Below are positions 39,456-47,215 of a stretch of 64,000 nucleotides of DNA, piece after piece. A program made the translations under genes and the position numbers. Origin of the DNA: Synechococcus sp. MIT S9220 (GTDB lineage: Bacteria; Cyanobacteriota; Cyanobacteriia; PCC-6307; Cyanobiaceae); contig NZ_CP047958.1 of the NCBI RefSeq assembly GCF_014304815.1, positions 682,001 through 746,000 on the forward strand, given 5' to 3'. Every line of letters starts with the position of its first letter. Position 1 is the stretch's first letter. The notes under the pieces are model-generated. The model made no database searches. It worked only from the letters and a program-made list of their open reading frames with translations, and was not told where the DNA came from.

Positions 39456-39836
39456 TCAGATAAAGCCAGACAGCAGCAGCAGAAAGGCAATTACACCAAT
39501 CACCAGCACAGCTGTTGCGGTGGCAATCGAGAGCGATGGCTCATCGCGGTAGAGGTACTGGTCATTGCGCAAGCGCACCAGTTCACGTTTGTGCTGCCTT
39601 ATGGCAATCAGCAAAGTGAAAATGCCCACCCCGATGAATCCCATCGACATCAGCTGCACGCCGACGTCGTTACCGCTGTTGGCCTCGCCTCCAGCATCGC
39701 GGATGGCGCTGAGGATTTTGTCGAGACCGAATCCAAAACTGATCAGAGCCAGGGCTGTTCGGATCCAGGCCAGGGTTGTGCGCTCCGCCGCGGCGCGATT
39801 TCGGGTTTTGGCCAGCTCCGTATTGGTATTGCTCAT
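39456..39836 (-). CDS. YidH/DUF202 membrane protein
   Basis: From ATG 39836 (MSNTNTELAKTRNRAAAERT) the 126-residue product has the DUF202 signature (AAERTTLAWIRTALALISFGFGL) and three helices. DUF202 proteins are small inner-membrane proteins of unknown function. The frame is open to 39992, but the extra residues are not family-like. It lies upstream of, and 45 bp from, the BASS-type gene, same strand. Confidence 0.85.
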   Translation of the reverse strand: MSNTNTELAKTRNRAAAERTTLAWIRTALALISFGFGLDKILSAIRDAGGEANSGNDVGVQLMSMGFIGVGIFTLLIAIRQHKRELVRLRNDQYLYRDEPSLSIATATAVLVIGVIAFLLLLSGFI

Positions 39837-39998
39837 CCGTGTGGAAGGGCTGACCGCTGTCGACAGCGTAGAAATCGCTATAGATGACGTCATCCTGAAC
39901 TGCTCCCAATCGTGCTTGATTGCAGCGTTTTGCTGTTGAGCAACTGGTGATCGTTGTCTTTGCCATTCACAATCACCCCAAACTGCAAGCAATCATTG

Positions 39999-40358
39999 AT
40001 GGAATGGTCTGAACATCTGCTGACGCATTCAGCCGAAGCATTGCGCTTGATTCTTGAGTACCTGTCCGTGCTTTCTGTTGCGGTTGGCTTGATTGCGGTA
40101 TTCAGTCGCGGCGGGCCTTTGCGTCTAAGGGCCATTCCACCGCATCTCATGCGGCGGGGACCACTGACTGCAGCACGCCTGACCTTCGGTGGATGGGTGG
40201 CTCTGGCGCTGGAGTTTCAGCTGGGTGCTGATGTGGTCCAAACCACCATCAGCCGCGAACCATCGGCGTTGATTCAGCTGGGAGCAGTGGCATTGGTGCG
40301 CACATTCCTGAATTACTTTTTGAGCTTGGAGCTCAAAGAAAAAGAGCAGACTCCTTAA
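39999..40358 (+). CDS. DUF1622 membrane protein
   Basis: From ATG 39999 (MEWSEHLLTHSAEALRLILE) the 119-residue product carries two to three helices and the DUF1622 pattern (RLTFGGWVALALEFQLGADVV, LGAVALVRTFLNYFLSLEL). Function unknown. It is divergent from the YidH-like gene and its last bases contain a leftward terminator for the sulfatase gene beyond. Confidence 0.8.
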   Translation: MEWSEHLLTHSAEALRLILEYLSVLSVAVGLIAVFSRGGPLRLRAIPPHLMRRGPLTAARLTFGGWVALALEFQLGADVVQTTISREPSALIQLGAVALVRTFLNYFLSLELKEKEQTP

Positions 40359-40369
40359 GAAATCTGCTC
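40335..40369 (-). terminator. Leftward terminator after the second sulfatase
   Basis: On the minus strand a 7-bp stem (GAGCAGA / TCTGCTC) is followed by TTTTTCTTT. It overlaps the 3' end of the DUF1622 gene. Confidence 0.75.
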
Positions 40370-40412
40370 CAGAGATAAGGGTTCGTGCCAATGATTTTGG
40401 CCAACTGACTTG

Positions 40413-42728
40413 TTAGAGGTACTCCACATTCATGGTGTGGATTGTGCCGTCGAACTTGAACGGCGCACGCTCGCGGTACTCCATTGAAACCGGAGATCCC
40501 AGTGCCTGGCCAACATCAAGGCAATCATTGGCCGTGAAGATCAAAGCTGCTGGTCTTGGCACAATGCCCTCGATCAGCAGATTGCCATTGAGGGTGCACT
40601 TGATTGACAGTGGTCCCCTTGGGTTGTCGTCAGTGTGTTGGGTCAGGATTTCCAGTTGGTGTCGCCCTGCCGCAAGTGGCTCAGAGGAACGCAGCTTGAC
40701 GCGTTCAATGATGAACAGGTTGTATTCATAGGTGAGAATCCCCTGATCCATGAACACCGTGAGGCCGCCCGAATTAGCACCAAGCTTGTAAAGCACGCCA
40801 CTGGCATTCTCCGGGATTTCCATGTCAATCAAGACCTTGTTGTCGAGCGCGCCGAGACGTGGTGCACAGGGCTCTGGAATTCTGGTGATGGTGCCCGGTA
40901 ATTCCCACGATGTTGCTTCCGGTGCCACCTTCATCTCGGGGTGGAAGATGATGGTCCAGAGGCCGCCGCCAATCGGAAGATTTTTGTATTTGGCCGATTC
41001 CACCAGGAACAGATTTTTGAGCATCTGCAATTTTTCGGGATGCTGATCTGCGATGTTCCTGCTCTGACTCCAATCCTCCTCGAGGTTGTAGAGCTCCCAG
41101 TCGTCGGTGTCGGGGGACCAGGTGAGGATGTCGGGGTCGACTCCCTGCACCCAGGGCAGGCGAGGTCCTACGGCACCAGCGATCCAGCCATCGTGGTAAA
41201 CGGAGCGTGACCCAAAGATGTCGAAGAACTGGGTCTTCAGCTGGCCAGGAGCATCAGGGGCATTGAAGGCATAGGCAAAACTGGTGCCGTGCACGGGATC
41301 CTGCGTGACACCGTTGACCATCTTGGGTGGAGTGATTCCCACCAGCTCGTAGATTGTTGGCACCAGATCGTTGCAGTGGTGGAACTGGGCGCGAGGCTTG
41401 GGATCAGGCTTGATTCCCTTGGGCCACTTAATGGCCATCGGGTTGCGGGTGCCTCCGAAGTAAGCCCCCATCAATTTCAGACCTTGATACGGCGTGCTGC
41501 CGGCCCAGGCCCAGCCTGCGTGATACATGTTGTCGACCAGCGGGGAGCCAATGGCATCTAGTCCGCCGAGGTCATCGAGCACCTTGATGTGCTCGTCGAT
41601 CTCCGTGGCAATGGCGTTCTGAGCAAGCAGCTCAGAGATGGTGCCATCCTGGCCTTCTCCAGAGGAGCCATTGTCACCCCAGATGTAGACCACCAGGGTG
41701 TTTTCCTCATAGCCGAGCCGTTTAACTTCGGAGAGGATTCGACCAACCTGATGATCAGTGTGCTCAGCAAAGCCAGCCAGCACTTCCATCAGACGCGACT
41801 GGAAGGGCTTCTGGTGATCAGGAATGGAGTCCCAAGCTGCCATCCGCGGGTGGCGTGGTGTGAGCTGGGCGTTCTCCGGAATCCAGCCTTTAGCTTTGGC
41901 GTTCTTGAAGGCGCGTTCGCGGTAGGCATCCCAGCCATCGTCGAACTTGCCCTTGTATTTATCGGCCCACTCTTTGTTCACATGGTGAGGACCATGCAGG
42001 GCTCCGGAGGCCCAATACATGTAGAAGGGCTTATCGGGGCGGAGGGCCTTGTGGGTCTGCAGCCAGTTGATGGCGTCGTCAGCCAGGTCTTCACTGATGT
42101 GGTAGCCCTCCTCTGGGCTGCTCGGTGGCATCACCACTGTGGTGTTGCGCACCAGATGCGGCTCATATTGGGAAGCTTCACCTGCCAGGAAGCCATAAAA
42201 GTATTCGAATCCCAGGCCGGTTGGCCAGTTGTCGAAAGGGCCAGCAGCAGTGATTTCCGTGGCTGGTGTGTTGTGCCACTTGCCCCACGCCGCTGTTGCG
42301 TAGCCGTAGTTGCGCAGAACATCGGCTTGCAGTGCACAGCTTTTTGGAATCTTGCCTGAATAGCCATCCCAGTCGTTGGCTAATTCACAAATCTGGCCAT
42401 TGCCCACAAAGGTGTGATTGCGACCAGTCAACAGAGATGCTCGTGTCGGTGAACACATCGCTGTGGTGTGGAAGCGATTGAAACCCACGCCCGCGTCTTT
42501 CACAGCCTGAAGATTCGGCGTGTGCACATCACCACCAAGACAATCCGGCAGCGCAGGGCCGGCATCGTCAATCAGTACAACAAGAATGTTGGGTGCATCG
42601 TCCGGAAGGTACTTGGGAGCAGGAAGTGGACTGTATGTTGATTCCTGCATCGTCGTTCCAGCCTTACTTCCCGACGGCCTGGAGGGAAACGGCAGGATTG
42701 AACCATCAATGTGTTGGCTAATGCTCAT
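40413..42728 (-). CDS. Cys-type sulfatase without signal peptide
   Basis: From ATG 42728 (MSISQHIDGS) the 771-residue product has NILVVLIDDAGPALPD (metal Asp pair), the signature CSPTR at C92 to R96 followed by ASLLTGRNH, AAWGKWHNTP, VVYIWGDNGSSGEG and YFGGTRNPMAIKWPKGI. It is a type I sulfatase needing formylglycine at C92. No signal peptide is visible, so it may be cytoplasmic. It is clearly related to, but distinct from, the sulfatase at 35416. Beta-rich C-terminal region includes EILTQHTDDNPRG. The AraC gene is upstream on the same strand. Confidence 0.9.
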   Translation of the reverse strand: MSISQHIDGSILPFPSRPSGSKAGTTMQESTYSPLPAPKYLPDDAPNILVVLIDDAGPALPDCLGGDVHTPNLQAVKDAGVGFNRFHTTAMCSPTRASLLTGRNHTFVGNGQICELANDWDGYSGKIPKSCALQADVLRNYGYATAAWGKWHNTPATEITAAGPFDNWPTGLGFEYFYGFLAGEASQYEPHLVRNTTVVMPPSSPEEGYHISEDLADDAINWLQTHKALRPDKPFYMYWASGALHGPHHVNKEWADKYKGKFDDGWDAYRERAFKNAKAKGWIPENAQLTPRHPRMAAWDSIPDHQKPFQSRLMEVLAGFAEHTDHQVGRILSEVKRLGYEENTLVVYIWGDNGSSGEGQDGTISELLAQNAIATEIDEHIKVLDDLGGLDAIGSPLVDNMYHAGWAWAGSTPYQGLKLMGAYFGGTRNPMAIKWPKGIKPDPKPRAQFHHCNDLVPTIYELVGITPPKMVNGVTQDPVHGTSFAYAFNAPDAPGQLKTQFFDIFGSRSVYHDGWIAGAVGPRLPWVQGVDPDILTWSPDTDDWELYNLEEDWSQSRNIADQHPEKLQMLKNLFLVESAKYKNLPIGGGLWTIIFHPEMKVAPEATSWELPGTITRIPEPCAPRLGALDNKVLIDMEIPENASGVLYKLGANSGGLTVFMDQGILTYEYNLFIIERVKLRSSEPLAAGRHQLEILTQHTDDNPRGPLSIKCTLNGNLLIEGIVPRPAALIFTANDCLDVGQALGSPVSMEYRERAPFKFDGTIHTMNVEYL

Positions 42729-42837
42729 GGAAGAAAGGGGTGCAGTATCAGTGCCATCCTTCCGTTGGTAGCCAACATGCTTTCGCCAGCCATTGGTTTG
42801 CTGGTCAGGTGCGCACAAATGGGACCTGAAACAATTG

Positions 42838-43857
42838 CTACTGGTTCGCTGATTTCAACCAGGTTTCACTTGGGCTTTCAGCAAAAACTTGCTGATATGC
42901 CTTGGCAAAATGTCCACGGCTTTGAAATTTGTAGTGCTGGGCGATTTCAGTGATCGTCCTGAAGTTTTTTTCTGCACGTGCATTTGGCGAGCGCAGAATC
43001 CAATTCACTTGCTCGAGTCGCACCCTTTTCATCATCTCCATCGGACCCATGCCAAATGATTCCTTGGTCCCTTGGATCAAAGTTCGCCTAGATGAGAAGA
43101 GGGATTCACTGATTTGGTCAAGATTGAAGTCTTGCTCTGAATTCTTGAAGCCCCAAGCTACGAACTCTCTAACGAGTCTTTGTCTGGGTGAGGGATTATA
43201 GGGTAAATACATATGCTCTTCTTTGTTGGAGATTGCATCTAAGAACGATCTGTAAAGGTGATTTGTTGTCTGTCTGCGTTGTTGGCATGTGGCGGGCTGG
43301 TGCTCGAGAAAATATTGAAATCTTTGGCGAAATTGCGCATGCACTGAAGGAGAGACTTGCATTGCATTGTTCGTTTTCAGATGATCAATGAGATCTTCTG
43401 AGTCCCAATGTCTTAGAAATGCATTGAAGTGAGTGGTTGATAAGACCGCCAGATAAGTTGTGGTGTGGGCTGAGAGTTGAAAATGTGCTTCGATCTGCCC
43501 TTGGCGAAAGCCATTGAGGGAATATGTCGCGATCGGAATATTGAACAGCCGATGCTCGTCGGCTAATCCTGTGGCCTCGAAGCAAAAACTCATGCAGTCG
43601 GGACCCCTCTCTCCATTCAGCAGTAAGTGTTGATTGGTTGTCAGCTCAATAAGAACAATGCTGCCGAGGTTGGCGACCTTGAATCGCCCCTGCAGCCGCC
43701 CATGGCTGAGTTGAACGGCGTCAAAGGATTTGCCGATCAGCTTGAACAGTTGCTTGAGCTCGCTGGCGGAGTGGAAGGGTGAGTCCATGCTCTGTTGTGA
43801 CTGGGCGTCCGCTGCCAGCTGGCTGGAATGTCCAGTGGTGGCAGAGGTCTTGGTCAC
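42838..43857 (-). CDS. AraC-family transcriptional regulator
   Basis: A 339-residue protein with an N-terminal sensor-like domain and a C-terminal double HTH: FNLDQISESLFSSRRTLIQG for helix-turn-helix one and ITEIAQHYKFQSRGHFAKAY, with QQVFAESPSETW at the end, for the second. It lies directly upstream of the second sulfatase (same strand) and is divergent from a sulfotransferase. It is the best candidate regulator of the sulfate-ester genes. The sensed ligand is unknown. Confidence 0.9.
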   Translation of the reverse strand: MTKTSATTGHSSQLAADAQSQQSMDSPFHSASELKQLFKLIGKSFDAVQLSHGRLQGRFKVANLGSIVLIELTTNQHLLLNGERGPDCMSFCFEATGLADEHRLFNIPIATYSLNGFRQGQIEAHFQLSAHTTTYLAVLSTTHFNAFLRHWDSEDLIDHLKTNNAMQVSPSVHAQFRQRFQYFLEHQPATCQQRRQTTNHLYRSFLDAISNKEEHMYLPYNPSPRQRLVREFVAWGFKNSEQDFNLDQISESLFSSRRTLIQGTKESFGMGPMEMMKRVRLEQVNWILRSPNARAEKNFRTITEIAQHYKFQSRGHFAKAYQQVFAESPSETWLKSANQ

Positions 43858-43935
43858 AGAAGGTCTCAGAAGAAATGCACGATATGTGTTTTTCCGCCAC
43901 TTAGCATAAATTTTTAAAAAGAACGCGCATCAATT

Positions 43936-45024
43936 GTGAAAATCCAGCGCTGCGTCGACCGGCAGGTGGCAGGTGGGTGTATCCCACCTGCCACCTTGGT
44001 TGCAGCTCTGGCCATGACCCGGCCTGCACCCAATCGATTGTTTCGAGGCCTGCAGCTTTGTTTGGGTGGTTTTTTGCTTCAGCCCTTCGCCTGGTTGCAG
44101 TCTCTGATTTGGGGCCGAGCTTTGACACGCCTTGAGCTGCCTGACGACCCTGTGATCGTGATCGGTCACTGGCGCAGTGGCACCACCTATCTGCATCAGT
44201 TGATGGCGGCGGACCCCGGCGCAGCCACGGCCAGGAACGCTCTCACTGTGGCTCCGCAGGCTGCTCTTGTGCTGAAGCCATTGATCATTGCTGTTCTCAA
44301 TCGCTTGATGACAGCGACACGTCCGATCGATGCAGTGCCTTGGAGCGCTCTGGATCCGCAGGAAGATGAAATTGGTTTAGCTCGGCTCACCATGGATTCC
44401 CACATGGCTGGAGTGGCTTTCCCGCAGGATTACCTCAGGCATTTCCAGCGATGCACGTTATCAACCACCCGAGAATTTCAGCGGCAGCTGCTTCACTTCA
44501 CTCGGATCACGTGGTTGCATGATGGCGACAGCAAGCATCACTTGTTGATCAAAAATCCAGCGCATTCAGCGCGGGTGCCCTTGTTGTTAAAGCTGTTCCC
44601 CAAGGCACGTTTTGTCTTGATGAAACGAGACCCTGCCGATGCAGTCCGTTCTCTGACGTTGGTGAAGCAGAAACTGGCGGATCTCATCGGCCTGCAGCCG
44701 GCTCCTGATCAGCAGCGGCAGGTGGAGGAAACGGCAATGGCGCACCGTTTGTTGCTTGAAGCGTTTGAATCAGCGCGACCCATGATTCCTGCCGGTCAGC
44801 TGGTGGAAGTGGACTACGCCGATCTGGTTCGATCACCAACGGCCACTGTTGCGAGGATCTATCGGGACCTCTCCATTGAGGGTTGGGATCAAGCTTGTGA
44901 TGCTATCCAAGCCCGAGTAGATCGAGCGCAAACCTACAACGCTTGTCCGGTGCAGTTGGAGCCCCAGGCCGAGAGGCGTTTGCAGGAGCTGATGGCACCC
45001 GCAAACCCCTCAACCATCGACTAA
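43936..45024 (+). CDS. Sulfotransferase family protein
   Basis: The product has the 5'-phosphosulfate loop VIGHWRSGTTYLHQLM and the later FPKARFVLMKRDPADAVRS motif that contacts the 3'-phosphate of PAPS, as in the PF13469 sulfotransferases. The frame opens at GTG/ATG 43936 and MTRPAPN at 44014 is an alternative start. It should transfer sulfate from PAPS to a carbohydrate or lipid-like acceptor. It stands divergent from the AraC gene, the opposite chemistry of the sulfatases. Confidence 0.85.
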   Translation: MKIQRCVDRQVAGGCIPPATLVAALAMTRPAPNRLFRGLQLCLGGFLLQPFAWLQSLIWGRALTRLELPDDPVIVIGHWRSGTTYLHQLMAADPGAATARNALTVAPQAALVLKPLIIAVLNRLMTATRPIDAVPWSALDPQEDEIGLARLTMDSHMAGVAFPQDYLRHFQRCTLSTTREFQRQLLHFTRITWLHDGDSKHHLLIKNPAHSARVPLLLKLFPKARFVLMKRDPADAVRSLTLVKQKLADLIGLQPAPDQQRQVEETAMAHRLLLEAFESARPMIPAGQLVEVDYADLVRSPTATVARIYRDLSIEGWDQACDAIQARVDRAQTYNACPVQLEPQAERRLQELMAPANPSTID

Positions 45025-45027
45025 GCC

Positions 45028-45954
45028 TTATCCACCAAAGGCCACCTGACAGGCTGCATTGAGTAGCTGGGCTTCGTTGCCGTTGTTGGGCGTTCCACCG
45101 TTGATGGTTCCTTGCCGGCAATCGGCATAGAACCTTGCTGTGGAGTCGCCGTCATCGGCTTCGAACGTCACTGTGTCACCGGTGGCGGTGACGCTGGGGT
45201 AATAGAGGGAGTACTCCGAGTCGGGCACAACGATGTAACTCACCTCGTTGCTCTGGGCAGTATTGACCAGGCTGTTGATCACTCCGAAGGTCGCCATGGT
45301 TGCCACACCCCATGCCGCTGCCCGACCTGGGTACCAACCCCAGTTGTTGTAGTAGGAGCCGCCGTACCAACCGCTGTTCCAAGGGCGGTTGTTGTACCAG
45401 TTGTTTCCGCTGTACCAACCGTTGCCGAAGCGATCCCAGTTGTTGATGGCATCGCGACGTGTATCAGAGCGGGTATTGACCCGATCGGTGCGGTTGTTCT
45501 GGCGTGAGTTGACGCGGTCGGTGCGATTGTTCTGGCGATTGGCGCTGTTGTTCCGCACTTGGTCCTGGCGGTCACTCCTGTTGCTCTGCCTGTTCCCTTG
45601 GCGGTTGGAGCTGTTAGTGCGTGCCTGACCTTGGCGGTTGCTCAGCGTGGTCTGCCTGGTGCTCTGACGACTGCTCGAACGGCTACCTGAGTGACTGCCG
45701 CTGTAGTTGCTGAATCCAGTGCGGCCACCACTTCTGGAGCTGCTACGGGAACTGCTGCGTGAGCCGCGTGAACTGCTGCGTGAGCCGCTGCCACCGCCGC
45801 GGCGTTGTGCCAGATGGATGTCCTCAATGGAGCTAGGTGTGACTGCTGATTCAGTCCCGATGGCGGCCAGACTTGCCGCCGGTTGCAGTGCGAGAACCAG
45901 ACCCAGCAGGCCGGCGAGACGACGTCTGGAGGATCGGCGAGTGTTGATTGTCAT
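45028..45954 (-). CDS. Secreted Arg/Ser/Asn-rich low-complexity protein
   Basis: A signal peptide (LAGLLGLVLALQPAASLA) leads into roughly 130 residues of Ser/Arg then Asn/Arg repeats (for example SSRGSRSSSRSSSRSGG and NRQGNRQSNRSDRQDQ). A Trp/Tyr/Asn/Gly-rich patch (GWYSGNNWYNNRPWNSGWYG) and a more ordinary C-terminal domain with two Cys follow. This resembles a cell-surface or matrix protein. It overlaps the next gene upstream by ATGA. Start at ATG 45954. Confidence 0.7.
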   Translation of the reverse strand: MTINTRRSSRRRLAGLLGLVLALQPAASLAAIGTESAVTPSSIEDIHLAQRRGGGSGSRSSSRGSRSSSRSSSRSGGRTGFSNYSGSHSGSRSSSRQSTRQTTLSNRQGQARTNSSNRQGNRQSNRSDRQDQVRNNSANRQNNRTDRVNSRQNNRTDRVNTRSDTRRDAINNWDRFGNGWYSGNNWYNNRPWNSGWYGGSYYNNWGWYPGRAAAWGVATMATFGVINSLVNTAQSNEVSYIVVPDSEYSLYYPSVTATGDTVTFEADDGDSTARFYADCRQGTINGGTPNNGNEAQLLNAACQVAFGG

Positions 45955-46448
45955 TGCCTGATGGCCTCCTTCAGTCGATCACAGCCGTTGTCGAAACACG
46001 CCACATCCACGCGGCCATTCGCAGCGAAGACCATGCCCACCTTGGTGCGGCCTTGCATGGCATCACCGCTGCCCACCAACACGTCAGCGAGATATTTGGT
46101 GTTTTTCACGCAGAAGGCTTGGTTGTTGAAACAGAGCTCCTCTGCTTTGAAATCGATCGTGGCGTTCTTGACCGAGCTCCATGGTGTCGTGTTGCTGGCT
46201 CGGCCTTCGATACGCACATAGGGATCATCGATCACGCGATAACTCACGGTCTGAGATCCAAAGGTGTGGACGTATTCAGTGGTGTCGTCGACATCGGATG
46301 CCACGACAGTGCAGGAGTGGGTTTGACCTGCGCTTCTGCAGGTGGTTTCCAGGGTGTAAAGCTCCTGGGCCACCGCTGCGGATGCGCTGAGGCTGCCGAG
46401 CAAGACCGTCAGGCCCGTCAGCACCCTGCAGCGAAAGAAGCTGTGCAT
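45951..46448 (-). CDS. Secreted protein, probable partner of the Arg/Ser-rich protein
   Basis: From ATG 46448 (MHSFFRCRVL) a signal peptide (LTGLTVLLGSLSASAAVAQ) precedes about 140 residues with at least six Cys (TTCRSAGQTHSCTV, ELCFNNQAFCVKN, ACFDNGCDRL). Pairwise disulfides in the periplasm are likely. Family unknown. Its stop overlaps the start of the Arg/Ser-rich gene, so the two are translated together. Confidence 0.7.
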   Translation of the reverse strand: MHSFFRCRVLTGLTVLLGSLSASAAVAQELYTLETTCRSAGQTHSCTVVASDVDDTTEYVHTFGSQTVSYRVIDDPYVRIEGRASNTTPWSSVKNATIDFKAEELCFNNQAFCVKNTKYLADVLVGSGDAMQGRTKVGMVFAANGRVDVACFDNGCDRLKEAIRQ

Positions 46449-46571
46449 GGGTGTAGGGGGTCGCGGAGGATTGCAATCCTCCATTTCGACACCATGACCA
46501 TGAATGGCTCGCTAGGCCGTGGTTCTGCCTGATCGGGATCAGGTCGGCTGTTCAGAGGTACCTTGGCGTTA

Positions 46572-46856
46572 ATGAATCGTCCTTCTGTTGTGCTCCGCCC
46601 CGTCGTTGTTGCGTTGGTGCTTTTGCTCTCGTCTGCCGGTTCTGTTCATGCCCTGGAGGACTGCAGCCTGATCAAGAGGCTGATGAACACACTCGGTGCC
46701 TCAATGGCCAGCAATCGGATCTTGATTGCTTCCTCGCAACAGACGGGTGACAACAAAGCCCAGGCCGAGCAAGCGAGTGAATTGCTGTCGCGTCAGACCA
46801 GCAATTACAGGGATTTAAGGGAGGACTATGAACGCAACCGGTGTGGACTTGACTAG
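46572..46856 (+). CDS. Secreted small protein, 94 aa
   Basis: From ATG 46572 (MNRPSVVLRPVVVALVLLLS) a signal peptide ends at VHA, leaving a short helical, Arg/Gln-rich mature part (LIKRLMNTLGASMASNRILI, LSRQTSNYRDLREDYERN). Two Cys are present. Unknown family. Its 3' end overlaps the next gene by 29 bp. Confidence 0.55.
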   Translation: MNRPSVVLRPVVVALVLLLSSAGSVHALEDCSLIKRLMNTLGASMASNRILIASSQQTGDNKAQAEQASELLSRQTSNYRDLREDYERNRCGLD

Positions 46857-47121
46857 GAATGATGCACAGGCAGAGCGCCGTCAGCGACTGCATGAGCTGC
46901 TGCTTGCCCTGATCGCTCGCCACGAGGACATTGAGCTGATGGATGCCGACGGACCCTCCGGCTTCACCAGCTCTGGCGCGGGTGAGGGCCCAGCGGAAGC
47001 AGCACGCTGGTTGGACCGCAACCGGCGTGTGCTGCAGCACTATCAATCACTGGTGCGCACGGCAGTGACCCTCGACGCCTTGCTGGATGCTGAGCAGGTT
47101 CTTCCCTCCCGGGAGATTTAG
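46828..47121 (+). CDS. Hypothetical protein, 97 aa
   Basis: A soluble helical protein (MNATGVDLTRNDAQAERRQR, LLLALIARHEDIELMDADGP, ARWLDRNRRVLQHYQSLVRT). No family recognised. It overlaps the preceding secreted gene and precedes the GH116 gene. Confidence 0.55.
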   Translation: MNATGVDLTRNDAQAERRQRLHELLLALIARHEDIELMDADGPSGFTSSGAGEGPAEAARWLDRNRRVLQHYQSLVRTAVTLDALLDAEQVLPSREI

Positions 47122-47215
47122 CCGCCACCCTGCTGTGGCTATTCCGGCATGTTCCCTCTGGTGATGAGCGCAGACCGTTCAGGTCTGGCAGGCTGGGTCG
47201 ACTCTCTGCCTCTGC

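Noticed and set aside
45389-45961. Repeated Ser/Arg codons looking like a CRISPR or tandem array
   Set aside because: The repeats are in-frame low-complexity coding sequence of the secreted protein, with no fixed repeat length or spacer structure.
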